From Porcincola intestinalis (GTDB taxonomy: Bacteria; Bacillota; Clostridia; Lachnospirales; Lachnospiraceae): a stretch of 64,000 bases of DNA. Made by a program: the position numbers and the translations under genes. The DNA lies in contig NZ_VULZ01000010.1 of NCBI RefSeq assembly GCF_009696445.1, positions 62,001 through 126,000 on the forward strand, written 5' to 3'. Shown in pieces: positions 51,748 through 60,672 of this stretch (position 1 is the stretch's first letter; the number at the start of each line of letters is the position of its first letter). Below the pieces are notes generated by a model. The model searched no databases. It saw nothing but the letters and a program-made list of their open reading frames with translations, and was not told the DNA's origin.

Positions 51748-52854
51748 ATGAATATGGAGATCAGAAAAACCGAAGAGAGGGATCTGCCGGAGGTTCTGGC
51801 AATCTACAGATATGCGAGAACTTTTATGAGGGAACACGGGAACCCGAGGCAGTGGGGCGACAAATGGCCGCCCGAGGCGCTGATCCGGGAGGACATCCGG
51901 AGAGGAAAGAGTTACGTCTGCGAGGCAGATAGGAGGGTTGAAGCGACATTTTTCTATGATGAGGGGGAGAACGTCGAACCGGCGTACTCGGTTATAGACG
52001 GAAGCTTTACAGGGCCGGCGCGATATGGCGTCGTGCATAGAATTGCAGCTTCCGAAAATGGTCATGGCGCCGGCTCTTTCTGCGTGAACTGGGCGGTATC
52101 TCAGTGCGGGAACCTCAGGATTGATACGCATCCGGATAACCTCATCATGCAGCATATGCTCCAGAAAAACGGGTTCCGGTACTGCGGAATCGTCCATATT
52201 CCGGAGGACGATGACCCGAGATACGCCTATGAGAAGGTGGTACGCTGCGGGGAACGCTATTATCTGAAGAACGAACTTTTGACGCGCTATCATGATGAGG
52301 AGTGGGGAAAGCCTGAGCATGACGCGCAGAAGCTCTATGAGATGTTTGTCCTGGAGCTTTTCCAGGCAGGTGTTTCGTGGGAACTTCTGCTCAGAAAGCG
52401 GGAGAATTTCCGAAGCGCTTTTGACAACTTTGACGTAGAGAAAATTGCGGCGTACGGACCGGAGAAGATTGACGCGCTGATGCAGGATCCGGGCATTATC
52501 CGGAACCGCAGGAAGATTGAGGCGGCCATCGGGAATGCACGTGTGGTGCTGAAGCTGAGGGAAGAGTTTGGGTCATTTTCAAATTATCTCTGGCACTTTA
52601 CGGAAAACCGGAGTATCCCGGAGCGCATGGACGCTGTGACCGACCAGCTGAGTGATGACGTGTCGAAGGATATGAAAAAGAGGGGGATCCGTTTCGCCGG
52701 TTCGGTGACAGTGTTTTCCTTCCTGCAGGCGGTCGGCATTCTCTACTGCCATGATCCGGAATGCCTCTGCTTTCACAGAGACCACGCGGAGACATTTGCA
52801 CAGAACCACTATCAGCCGGAAAATCGCGTGTCCGGCGGGAGAAACGACAGATGA
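51748..52854 (+). CDS. GNAT acetyltransferase fused to DNA-3-methyladenine glycosylase I
   Basis: 368 residues. The first ~165 match a GNAT N-acetyltransferase (IRKTEERDLPEVLAIYRYAR, RIAASENGHGAG, IDTHPDNLIMQHMLQKNGF). From about residue 168 there is a complete Tag domain: RYHDEEWGKPEHD, LELFQAGVSWELLLRKRENF, IIRNRRKIEAAI, SFSNYLW and DMKKRGIRFAGSVTVFSFLQ, with zinc ligands in VRCGERYY/RYHDEEW and CHDPECLC. It would excise 3-methyladenine. Starts at 51745 (TTG), 51748 and 51754 are possible. The stop overlaps the OGG gene (ATGA). Confidence 0.88.
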   Translation: MNMEIRKTEERDLPEVLAIYRYARTFMREHGNPRQWGDKWPPEALIREDIRRGKSYVCEADRRVEATFFYDEGENVEPAYSVIDGSFTGPARYGVVHRIAASENGHGAGSFCVNWAVSQCGNLRIDTHPDNLIMQHMLQKNGFRYCGIVHIPEDDDPRYAYEKVVRCGERYYLKNELLTRYHDEEWGKPEHDAQKLYEMFVLELFQAGVSWELLLRKRENFRSAFDNFDVEKIAAYGPEKIDALMQDPGIIRNRRKIEAAIGNARVVLKLREEFGSFSNYLWHFTENRSIPERMDAVTDQLSDDVSKDMKKRGIRFAGSVTVFSFLQAVGILYCHDPECLCFHRDHAETFAQNHYQPENRVSGGRNDR

Positions 52855-53798
52855 TCATTGGAATAGAGGATGATTTCAGTCTTGAGAAGATGGCAGACTG
52901 CGGGCAGTGCTTCCGGGCTGTCTGCCTCCCGGACGGGAGCTATCGGTTCATCAGCCGCGAAAAGGTTCTGAATATCAGGGAACAGGTCCCTCATCAGTTC
53001 CAGGTGTCCTGCTCTGAGGAGGAGTGGGATGAATTCTGGAGAGACTACTTTGATCTGTCCAGAACATACAAGCGGATCAGGGAGGACCTTCTTCTGCAGC
53101 TCAGCGGAGAAAGGACGACCCCTTTCGGACAGACATCCCGCGGGATATCAGAGGGAGATGCCGCCACAGAAACAGCCCGCAGGCAGGGCAGCATAGACCC
53201 CGGAGAACGATGTATCCAGGGACTAGACGTGGGTTCAGATGCTGCGATCCGATTCCTGACGCAGGCGGAGCAGGCGGGCAGGGGACTGCGGATTCTTCGG
53301 CAGGATCCGTGGGAGATGCTGATCACCTTCATCATCTCGCAGCGCAAGAACATCCCGGCGATCCGGTTGGCGGTTGAGAAGCTGGCGATGTTATACGGAC
53401 ATCCGGTGAAGGAGATGCTGTTTACCTTCCCGACTCCGGAAGAACTGGGAAGAGCATCGGAGGCGGATCTGCGGACGGCGGGACTTGGATACCGTGCGCC
53501 GTATGTGAAGGATGCGGCGGACAAGGTGCTGTCGGGAGCGCTTGACCTTGAAGCGCTGGGGAAACTGGATGATGGGGCGCTCTTTGAGAAGCTGATGACC
53601 GTGAAGGGTGTCGGAAAAAAGGTAGCTAACTGCATTTGCCTGTTCGGATTCGGCAGAACATCCAGAGCACCGGTTGACGTCTGGATCGAACGGGCAATCA
53701 CTCTGTGCGGCGGAGTGGATCCATTTCCGGCATTCGGAGAATATGCAGGCATCATGCAGCAGTACGCCTTTTACTACATGACGCATCAGAAAATGTGA
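52851..53798 (+). CDS. OGG1-type 8-oxoguanine DNA glycosylase
   Basis: 315 residues from the ATG at 52851, overlapping the previous stop. The N-terminal domain (FSLEKMADCGQCFRAV), the helical part (PWEMLITFIISQRKNIPAI) and the helix-hairpin-helix with catalytic Lys (VKGVGKKVANCICLFGFG) followed by the catalytic Asp (APVDVWIER) define the OGG1 family. It removes oxidised guanine and cleaves the strand. A polar insert of about 45 residues (near 85-130, QTSRGISEGDAATETARRQ) separates the two domains. Forms a two-gene base-excision-repair operon with the Tag fusion. Confidence 0.92.
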   Translation: MIIGIEDDFSLEKMADCGQCFRAVCLPDGSYRFISREKVLNIREQVPHQFQVSCSEEEWDEFWRDYFDLSRTYKRIREDLLLQLSGERTTPFGQTSRGISEGDAATETARRQGSIDPGERCIQGLDVGSDAAIRFLTQAEQAGRGLRILRQDPWEMLITFIISQRKNIPAIRLAVEKLAMLYGHPVKEMLFTFPTPEELGRASEADLRTAGLGYRAPYVKDAADKVLSGALDLEALGKLDDGALFEKLMTVKGVGKKVANCICLFGFGRTSRAPVDVWIERAITLCGGVDPFPAFGEYAGIMQQYAFYYMTHQKM

Positions 53799-53882
53799 CG
53801 GGGCATCTATCTTCATGCAAGTGTCTTCACAGGGCGGGATACCGGGAATCATCACGTCCGGCTCTGTGACAGCATGAAAAGT

Positions 53883-53926
53883 CCCGGAGCATCTGATGGT
53901 TTTCCATCAGATGCTCCGGGTTTTTT
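53883..53926. terminator. strong terminator between the OGG and leuS genes
   Basis: CCCGGAGCATCTGATGG (53883-53899) pairs perfectly with 53904-53920 around a TTTT loop; six T follow on the + strand. A weaker T-tract on the - strand may serve leuS. Confidence 0.93.
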
Positions 53927-53957
53927 CATGAGTGACCTGTTTCTGGCTGCATTCTGA

Positions 53958-56357
53958 TTATCTGCTGACAACGAAGTTCACGATTCTGCCCGGTACATAG
54001 ATCTCCTTGCGGATCGTTCCCGTCAGACGGCCTGCGAGCGCTTCCTTTGCGGCTGCAATCGCTTCATCCTTTGTCGCATCCTTCTTGATTGTGATGCGGG
54101 TACGGAGCTTTCCGTTCTCCTGGACAGCCACCTCAATCTCGTCCTCGATGGTCTTGGACTCGTCAAAGACCGGCCACGGCGCAAGGGAGCAGAAGCCCTC
54201 ATGGCCGGTGAATTCCCACAGCTCCTCGCAAAGATGCGGTGCAAACGGGCACAGGAGCTTGACGAAGGTTTCAAACTGTTCCTTCGAAATCGCGCCCACT
54301 GCGCTGATCTCATTGATGAGCGTCATCATCGCGGCGATGGCAGTGTTGAACTTGGTCGTCTCGATATCATCGGACACCTTCTTGATGGTGCGATGGACAG
54401 CTGCTTCCAGCTTGTCCGTCTTCGACCGATCATCCGAAATCAGATCGGTGAGGCCGGCGACACGGTCAAGGAATCTCCGGCAGCCCTTGACGGAGCTGTC
54501 ATTCCACGGAGCTGCGGCACTGTAGTCGCCCATGAAAAGCACATAGGTGCGGAGCGTGTCGGCACCGTACTGATCCACGATATCGACCGGGTCAATGACA
54601 TTGCCCTTCGACTTGGACATCTTGTCGCCGTCGGAGCCGAGGATCAGTCCCTGAATCGTGCGCTTCTTGTATGGCTCCGGACACGGAACCTCACCGATAT
54701 CATAGAGGAATCTGTGCCAGAAGCGGGAGTAGAGCATATGCCTGGTGACATGCTCCATACCGCCGTTGTACCAGTCAACCGGCATCCAGTATTTCAGCTT
54801 GTCCGGATCCGCAAATGCTTGTTCATTGTGCGGGTCGCAGTATCTGAGGAAATACCAGGAGGAACCGGCCCACTGCGGCATGGTGTCTGTCTCACGCTGT
54901 GCCTTGCCGCCGCACTTCGGGCAGGTGCAGTTGACAAACTCCGGAACACGCGCCAGCGGGGACTGACCGTCCTGCCCGGGCTCGAAGTTGTCAAGCTTCG
55001 GAAGCTTCAGCGGAAGCTGATCATACGGAACCGGGACAATGCCGCAGTTCGGGCAGTGGATCAGCGGAATCGGCTCTCCCCAGTAACGCTGACGGTTGAA
55101 AGCCCAGTCCTTCATCTTGTACTGGACGCCCTTCTCGCCGATGCCTCTCTCCTCGAGAACCTCCAGCATCTTCCGGATGGAATCCTTCTTGTTCGTGTAG
55201 CCGTTCAGGAAGTCAGAGTTGATCATCTTCCCGTCGCCGGTGTAGGCTTCCTTCTCAATGTCTCCGCCCTCAATGACCGGGATGATCTCGCAGCCGAACT
55301 TGTGCGCGAAATCCCAGTCACGCTGATCATGTGCCGGAACAGCCATGATCGCGCCGGTGCCGTAGCCCATCATGACGTAGTCAGCCGCAAAGATCGGGAT
55401 CTCCTTCCCGTTGACCGGGTCAATGGCAGTCAGCCCCTCCAGACGGACACCGGTCTTGTCCTTGACAAGCTGGGTGCGCTCAAATTCAGTCTTCTTGGCG
55501 CACTCTTTGCGGTAATTCTCCAGCTCGTCCCAGTTCCGGATCTGATCCTTGTGCTTGTCAAGCAGCGGATGCTCCGGTGCGACAACCATGAAGGTGACAC
55601 CGAAGAGGGTGTCGCACCGGGTCGTATAGACGCGGAGGCTGTCATCGGTTCCCTTGACAGAGAAGTTGACGAAGGCACCCTCTGACCTTCCGATCCAGTG
55701 AACCTGCTGCTGCTTGACGTTCTCCGGATAGTCGACATCCTTCAGACCCTCCAGCAGCTTGTCCGCGTACTTTGTGATGCGGAGATACCAGACCTTCTTC
55801 GGGAGCTGGATGACATCGTTATGGCAGATATCGCACTTGCCGCCCTGGGAATCCTCGTTGGAGAGGACGACCTTGCAGTGCGGGCAGTAGTTGACAAGCG
55901 TCGTATCGCGGAACACAAGCCCATGCTCGAACAGCTTGAGGAAGATCCACTGGGTCCACTTGTAGTAGTCCTCATCTGTCGTGTCGATCACACGGCTCCA
56001 GTCAAATGAAAAACCGACGCTTTTCAGCTGCTGGGTGAAGTGGTGGATGTTCTTGTCCGTGATCACCCTCGGGTGCGTGTTCGTCTTGATCGCATAGTTC
56101 TCGGTCGGCAGACCGAACGCATCAAAGCCGATCGGGTTCAGGACATTGTAGCCCTGCATCCGTCTCTTTCTCGAGACAACCTCGATGCTGGAATATGCCT
56201 TGATATGGCCGACGTGCATGCCGGCGCCGGACGGGTACGGGAACTCGACAAGACCATAGAACTTTGGCTTTTTATCAAAGTCCTTCGCCTCGAAGATCCG
56301 GGCGTCCTCCCACTTTTTCTGCCACTTGGGCTCGATCTTTTTTACATCGTATTTCAT
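53958..56357 (-). CDS. leuS: leucyl-tRNA synthetase
   Basis: 799 residues from the ATG at 56357 (GGAGGAG upstream); the reading from 56402 adds 15 non-conserved residues. Class I motifs PYPSGAGMHVGHIKAYS (HIGH) and DKMSKSKGN (KMSKS), the CP1 editing domain (TRCDTLFGVTFMVVAPEHP, MAVPAHDQRDWDFA), zinc-type Cys clusters (CPHCKVVLSNEDSQGGKCDIC; CPNCGIVPVP) and the leucine-specific and anticodon domains are present. Charges tRNA-Leu. Monocistronic, with its own promoter. Confidence 0.96.
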   Translation of the reverse strand: MKYDVKKIEPKWQKKWEDARIFEAKDFDKKPKFYGLVEFPYPSGAGMHVGHIKAYSSIEVVSRKRRMQGYNVLNPIGFDAFGLPTENYAIKTNTHPRVITDKNIHHFTQQLKSVGFSFDWSRVIDTTDEDYYKWTQWIFLKLFEHGLVFRDTTLVNYCPHCKVVLSNEDSQGGKCDICHNDVIQLPKKVWYLRITKYADKLLEGLKDVDYPENVKQQQVHWIGRSEGAFVNFSVKGTDDSLRVYTTRCDTLFGVTFMVVAPEHPLLDKHKDQIRNWDELENYRKECAKKTEFERTQLVKDKTGVRLEGLTAIDPVNGKEIPIFAADYVMMGYGTGAIMAVPAHDQRDWDFAHKFGCEIIPVIEGGDIEKEAYTGDGKMINSDFLNGYTNKKDSIRKMLEVLEERGIGEKGVQYKMKDWAFNRQRYWGEPIPLIHCPNCGIVPVPYDQLPLKLPKLDNFEPGQDGQSPLARVPEFVNCTCPKCGGKAQRETDTMPQWAGSSWYFLRYCDPHNEQAFADPDKLKYWMPVDWYNGGMEHVTRHMLYSRFWHRFLYDIGEVPCPEPYKKRTIQGLILGSDGDKMSKSKGNVIDPVDIVDQYGADTLRTYVLFMGDYSAAAPWNDSSVKGCRRFLDRVAGLTDLISDDRSKTDKLEAAVHRTIKKVSDDIETTKFNTAIAAMMTLINEISAVGAISKEQFETFVKLLCPFAPHLCEELWEFTGHEGFCSLAPWPVFDESKTIEDEIEVAVQENGKLRTRITIKKDATKDEAIAAAKEALAGRLTGTIRKEIYVPGRIVNFVVSR

Positions 56358-56425
56358 AAACGGACTCCTCCCCTCCGCCGGTCTGGCAGGGGTATGATGC
56401 AAGTGTATTTCCGAGTGCTTTCCAT

Positions 56426-56454
56426 ATAATAGCGCACTTGCCCCATCCTGACAA
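56426..56454 (-). promoter_or_regulatory. leuS promoter
   Basis: On the - strand TTGTCA (56449-56454), 17-bp spacer, TATTAT (56426-56431). The ~60-nt leader is too short for a T-box. Confidence 0.75.
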
Positions 56455-56495
56455 GAAAGCGAACAAGCGCCCCATCTGCCTTCATTCGTTTCCGG

Positions 56496-56551
56496 AAAAT
56501 GACTGCCGGGGAATCGGGCTTATAAAAATGACTGTCGGAGAATCGGGATTT
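56496..56551 (+). repeat. short tandem direct repeat upstream of the pyrG promoter
   Basis: AAAATGACTGCCGGGGAATC (56496-56515, continuing CGGGCTT) and AAAATGACTGTCGGAGAATC (from 56525) are two copies 29 bp apart, ending at the pyrG -35 region. Could be a regulator site or a simple duplication. Confidence 0.75.
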
Positions 56552-56552
56552 C

Positions 56553-56658
56553 TTGACAGGAGAATAGGCCTATGCTACTTTAGCAGGTGTCGAAGGAGGC
56601 GTTTGCGGTCTGATCCTGTCCGATAAGGCACAGACTGCAGACGCTTCATGCATTTTTT
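56553..56658 (+). promoter_or_regulatory. pyrG promoter and leader hairpin
   Basis: TTGACA (56553-56558), 17 bp, TACTTT (56576-56581). In the leader, GCGTTTGCGGTCTG (56599-56612) pairs along its whole length with CAGACTGCAGACGC (56631-56644), with two G-T pairs; six T come 8 bases later (56653-56658). This looks like a pyrG attenuator, but the gap before the T-run makes termination uncertain, and the start region does not show the GGGC needed for the Bacillus-type reiterative mechanism. Confidence 0.5.
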
Positions 56659-56709
56659 CTAAGAATTGGTCCGATTGAGGAACGTTCCAGCATTTGGAGG
56701 AGAAGGAAA

Positions 56710-58344
56710 GTGGCGACAAAATATATCTTTGTAACCGGCGGTGTGGTTTCCGGCCTTGGCAAGGGCATTACGGCAGCAAGCCTTGGCAGACTTCTCAAGG
56801 CGAGAGGCTTCAAGGTCGCTTCCCAGAAGCTGGATCCGTATATTAATGTAGATCCGGGGACGATGAGTCCGTACCAGCACGGCGAGGTGTATGTGACGGA
56901 GGATGGCGCGGAAACAGACCTTGACCTTGGACATTATGAGCGCTTCATTGACGAGGACCTGAACAAGTATTCCAACCTGACGACCGGAAAGGTTTACTGG
57001 AATGTCCTGCACAAGGAGAGAAACGGCGAGTATCTGGGGGAAACGGTCCAGGTTATCCCGCATGTGACGAATGAAATCAAGTCATTCATCTACCAGGTCG
57101 GAAAGAAGGGAAACGCCGATATCATCATTACGGAGATCGGCGGTACGACCGGCGACATCGAGTCTCAGCCATTTTTGGAAGCCATCCGTCAGGTGCGCTA
57201 CGAGGTAGGAAAGGAAAACTGCCTGTATATCCACGTGACGCTGGTCCCCTATCTGGAATCCTCCAGGGAGCATAAGTCCAAGCCGACGCAGCATTCGGTC
57301 AGAGAGCTTCAGTCCTACGGAATCTTCCCGGACATCATCGTGGCGCGCTGCAACCAGCCCATCGAGAAGAGTATCCTCAGAAAGATTTCGATGTTCTGCA
57401 ATGTCAAGGAGGATTGTGTCATTCAGAATCTGACACTTCCGGTTCTGTATGAGGCACCGCTCATGCTTGAGGATGCAGGCCTGGCCAGGATCGCGCTTCG
57501 CGAGCTTCATCTGGACGAGAACATGCCGGTCGATCTGACCGAATGGAAGGAGATGCTGACACGGATCAACGGCTGTGAGAAGAAGGTACGGATCGCGCTG
57601 GTCGGCAAATATGTCCAGCTTCATGACTCTTATCTGTCTGTCGCTGAGGCGCTCAAGCACGGTGGCTGGGAGAACAACGTGGATGTCGATATTGACTGGG
57701 TGGACAGCGAGAGCCTCACGGCTGACAATGTCGACTCTGTCCTGAGAGGAGTCAGCGGCATCATCATTCCGGGCGGATTTGGCGGCCGCGGCATCGAGGG
57801 TATGGTCAGTGCCTGCCAGTATGCGCGTGAAAACCATATCCCGTTCTTTGGAATCTGCCTGGGCATGCAGATCGCTGTCACCGAGTACGCAAGAGATGTG
57901 CTCGGCTGGGCAGATGCCAACTCCGGAGAGTTTGACGAGCAATCTGCTCACAAGGTCATTGATCTGATGCCGGATCAGCAGGGCAACCTGCCGAAGGGCG
58001 GCACCATGAGGCTCGGCGCCTATCCGTGCAAGGTGAAGAAGGGAACGGAGCTTTTCAATGCCTATGGGAAAGAGGAGGTGGACGAGCGTCATCGCCATCG
58101 CTATGAGGTCAACAATGAATTCCGGCCTCAGATAGAGGAGAAGGGTGTTGTCTTCTCCGGAACGTCGCCGGACAACCACCTGGTCGAGGCAATGGAGCTT
58201 CCGGGATATGCATTCTATGTCGGCGTGCAGTTCCATCCGGAGTTTAAATCCCGCCCGAACAAGGCACACCCGCTTTTCCGCGAATTTTTGAAGGCAGCGT
58301 CGGGCTTTGCATCTGCCGGAAATGCCACTGGCAAGAAGGGATGA
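56710..58344 (+). CDS. pyrG: CTP synthase
   Basis: 544 residues with a GTG start behind GGAGGAGAAGG. N-terminal synthetase domain: [55 protein letters not shown]-terminal glutamine amidotransferase domain with Cys383 in [12 protein letters not shown] and the His/Glu pair in [11 protein letters not shown]. It makes CTP from UTP, ATP and glutamine. Next to glnA (7 bp gap), so glutamine supply and use are encoded together. Confidence 0.97.
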   Translation: MATKYIFVTGGVVSGLGKGITAASLGRLLKARGFKVASQKLDPYINVDPGTMSPYQHGEVYVTEDGAETDLDLGHYERFIDEDLNKYSNLTTGKVYWNVLHKERNGEYLGETVQVIPHVTNEIKSFIYQVGKKGNADIIITEIGGTTGDIESQPFLEAIRQVRYEVGKENCLYIHVTLVPYLESSREHKSKPTQHSVRELQSYGIFPDIIVARCNQPIEKSILRKISMFCNVKEDCVIQNLTLPVLYEAPLMLEDAGLARIALRELHLDENMPVDLTEWKEMLTRINGCEKKVRIALVGKYVQLHDSYLSVAEALKHGGWENNVDVDIDWVDSESLTADNVDSVLRGVSGIIIPGGFGGRGIEGMVSACQYARENHIPFFGICLGMQIAVTEYARDVLGWADANSGEFDEQSAHKVIDLMPDQQGNLPKGGTMRLGAYPCKVKKGTELFNAYGKEEVDERHRHRYEVNNEFRPQIEEKGVVFSGTSPDNHLVEAMELPGYAFYVGVQFHPEFKSRPNKAHPLFREFLKAASGFASAGNATGKKG

Positions 58345-58351
58345 ACATGTC

Positions 58352-59659
58352 ATGGATCAGTCAATGATGGATCTGCTGCAGCTGGTCGAGGATGAGGATG
58401 TGAAGTTCATCCGCCTCGCCTACTGTGACCTGAACGGGCAGCTGAAGAATATGGCGATCATGTCATCGGAACTTCGGCGCGCGGTTGAGGAGGGCATTTC
58501 ATTTGATGCGAGCGCGGTTTTAGGCTTTACCGGTGTCGAGTATTCGGACCTGTTCCTGGTGCCGGACAGCTCCACAGTGTCTATCCTGCCCTGGCGGCCG
58601 GCACACGAGCGCGTCATGCGGATGCAGTGCGATGTGAAGAATCCGGACGGAAGCATCTTCGAGCCCTACTGCAGGAATGTCCTCCGGAATGCGGTAGACC
58701 GGGCAATCAGCCTGGGATACATCGTCAATATCGGAACAGAGTGCGAGTTCTATCTCTTCCGGCAGGACGAAGAGGGCAGGCCGACGCAGATTCCGCTGGA
58801 CCGCGGCGGTTACAACGATATCTCTCCGATTGACCGGGGAGAGGATATGCGCCGTCGGATCTGTCTTGCAATCGAAGAAATGGGGCTGAATCCGGAGTGC
58901 TCACACCACGAGTGCGGACCTGGCCAGAATGAGATTGACTTCCGCTATGCGGATGCGCTGCAGGCGGCGGACAATTTCCTGACGCTGAAGATGGCAGTCA
59001 AGTCGCTGGCGCAGCTGAACGACCTTTATGCATCCTTCATGCCAAAGCCGCTTGAGGATAATTGCGGGAACGGACTCCACATCAACTTCTCGCTGATGAG
59101 GGGCGGGCATTCTGTATTCAAAAGCGGCGGCGAGCATTCACAGGTCGGGGAGAGCTTTATTGCCGGGATTCTGGAAAAAATTCCGGAGATTACTGCGTTT
59201 CTTAACCCGACGCCGAATTCATATGAGCGTTTTGGCAGCTTCAAGGCACCAAAGTATGTGACCTGGTCACACCAGAACCGGTCCCAGCTGATCCGGATTC
59301 CGGCGGCAACGGGCGGACATGTGCGGGCGGAGCTGCGCTCGGCAGATCCGTCGTGCAACCCGTATCTTGCATTTGCCCTCCTGATCCATGCCGGACTGGA
59401 TGGCATTGAGAACGAAACGAAGCTTTGTGAGCCCTACAATGGGAATGCCTATGAGATCAGCGATCCGTCTGTCAGGCGGATTCCGGAAAATCTGGGAGAA
59501 GCGCTGAAGCTGGCGGAGCAGAGTGATCTTGTCGCAAGGGCGCTTCCTGAGATGACCAGAGAGGAATTCTTCCAGGAGAAGAAAGAGGAGTGGAAGGAAT
59601 ACCAGCTTTCCTCCGACCGGCATCAGCTTGAGCTTGACCGGTATTTCGGCATACTTTGA
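58352..59659 (+). CDS. glnA: glutamine synthetase, type I
   Basis: 435 residues from the ATG at 58352 (AGAAGGG upstream). Beta-grasp N-terminus (FIRLAYCDLNGQLKNMAI), metal/substrate motifs GTECEFYLF, HHECGPGQNEIDFRY, NGLHINFSL, the glutamate loop LNPTPNSYERFG and the RAELRSADPSCNPY segment are intact. It makes glutamine from glutamate, ammonia and ATP. It sits between pyrG and an ANTAR regulator in one operon. The slightly divergent catalytic region suggests a short GSI-alpha-like form without an adenylylation site. Confidence 0.94.
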   Translation: MDQSMMDLLQLVEDEDVKFIRLAYCDLNGQLKNMAIMSSELRRAVEEGISFDASAVLGFTGVEYSDLFLVPDSSTVSILPWRPAHERVMRMQCDVKNPDGSIFEPYCRNVLRNAVDRAISLGYIVNIGTECEFYLFRQDEEGRPTQIPLDRGGYNDISPIDRGEDMRRRICLAIEEMGLNPECSHHECGPGQNEIDFRYADALQAADNFLTLKMAVKSLAQLNDLYASFMPKPLEDNCGNGLHINFSLMRGGHSVFKSGGEHSQVGESFIAGILEKIPEITAFLNPTPNSYERFGSFKAPKYVTWSHQNRSQLIRIPAATGGHVRAELRSADPSCNPYLAFALLIHAGLDGIENETKLCEPYNGNAYEISDPSVRRIPENLGEALKLAEQSDLVARALPEMTREEFFQEKKEEWKEYQLSSDRHQLELDRYFGIL

Positions 59660-59740
59660 TTGGAATGGAACGGGAATCGTCAGGCGGCTTCGCCTGTGTC
59701 CGGATAGTGCTTCAGTGTTCTGATTGGAAGGAAACTTGAT

Positions 59741-60319
59741 ATGATCAAAGGGGATCCAAGTGTACTGCTCGCCGTCAGCGGGCCGAAGACCGAGAAGGTG
59801 TTTGCCGACATGGTCCTGGAGTGGCGGAAGGCAGAGCTGACTGTCAGGACGACAAGCCGGGAGGCATGGAAGAGTCTTCAGGAGACAACGTATTCTCTTG
59901 TGATTGTCCTGTCTCCTTTATCAGACGGGCAGGGAATCGACCTCGCACAGATGGCGGCACAGACCAGCGCGGGGGTGATCTTCGTCTGCAGACCGCAGGG
60001 TTACGATGCGGCGCTTCAGAAGCTGGGTGAAACCGGCGTCTATGTCTTTTCGACGGACATGGGGAAACGGATCTTCCAACAGGCGCTGAGAATGATGTAT
60101 GCGGTGAACATCCGTCTTGCAAAGGATGCCCCGCAGACGCAGATGCTGCAGGACCGCATCAAGGATATCCGTGTCATCAACCGTGCAAAGTGTCTTCTGA
60201 TCCAGTATGAGCGTATGAGTGAAGACCAGGCACACAAGACGATCGAGCGGGAAGCGATGAACCGCCAGATGTCCAGACGGGAGATTGCAGAGGAGATCCT
60301 TGTTTCCTATGGTGCGTGA
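59741..60319 (+). CDS. ANTAR-domain regulator with degenerate receiver
   Basis: 192 residues. Residues about 8-125 follow a receiver fold, but the phospho-acceptor position reads LVIVLSPLSDG rather than LLDxxMP, so the Asp is lost. Residues about 135-190 form an ANTAR domain (IRVINRAKCLLIQYERMSEDQAHKTIEREAMNR), which binds paired hexaloop hairpins in RNA and prevents termination. ANTAR regulators next to glnA are known in Clostridia and normally act in nitrogen control. A hairpin CAGGCG/CGCCTG lies in the 81-bp gap after glnA. No obvious dual-hexaloop target was recognised nearby. Confidence 0.88.
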   Translation: MIKGDPSVLLAVSGPKTEKVFADMVLEWRKAELTVRTTSREAWKSLQETTYSLVIVLSPLSDGQGIDLAQMAAQTSAGVIFVCRPQGYDAALQKLGETGVYVFSTDMGKRIFQQALRMMYAVNIRLAKDAPQTQMLQDRIKDIRVINRAKCLLIQYERMSEDQAHKTIEREAMNRQMSRREIAEEILVSYGA

Positions 60320-60465
60320 AGCCAGGCTGCGGGACTGGGGATTTCAGACAGGAGAGGTTTCAGGTGTGTGCATCCAGGAAAGGACGGATGGACGCAGACA
60401 TCTGGTGCCTGCGTATGCTGACAGCCGTGTATGCTGGTGTCTGTGTATGGGAAGTCGAAAAAGCA

Positions 60466-60501
60466 GGGTTTCGGACTGAAGATTGGCCGGAACCCTTTTT
60501 T
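60466..60501 (+). terminator. terminator after the pyrG-glnA-ANTAR operon
   Basis: GGGTTTCGG (60466-60474) pairs with CCGGAACCC (60487-60495), one wobble, followed by six T. The surrounding interval 60320-60672 has only weak, unsupported reading frames. Confidence 0.85.
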
Positions 60502-60507
60502 ATGAGG

Positions 60508-60572
60508 GCGACCGCTCATCATCGAGTGCGGAGCAAGAGATGAAGGCGGTGCCGCCTGATCGGGTAGACAGA
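60508..60572. repeat. dispersed intergenic repeat, copy 2
   Basis: Matches copy 1 at 29040 (34 of the first 36 bases, then about half of the next 30). It also begins a few bases after a terminator T-tract. A GGCGG-TG-CCGCC inverted repeat is at 60545-60556 and further pairing (GTAG/CTAC around 60566-60588) extends beyond it. Confidence 0.7.
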
Positions 60573-60672
60573 GTTCATCTGCCCTACTCAATTAGGATGG
60601 CAGTGCAGAAGGCAGGCGGGAGGAGAACACGGCTGATTCAGATTCCAACTGCGAGAAGACGAGGCAGGTAAG

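Noticed and set aside
54201-55685. 494-codon open frame antisense to leuS
   Set aside because: Same reason; leuS on the - strand is unambiguous.
57082-58353. 423-codon open frame antisense to pyrG
   Set aside because: Shadow frame without recognisable domains.
60285-60672. Several short frames after the ANTAR gene
   Set aside because: They run through the terminator and the dispersed repeat and lack ribosome sites.
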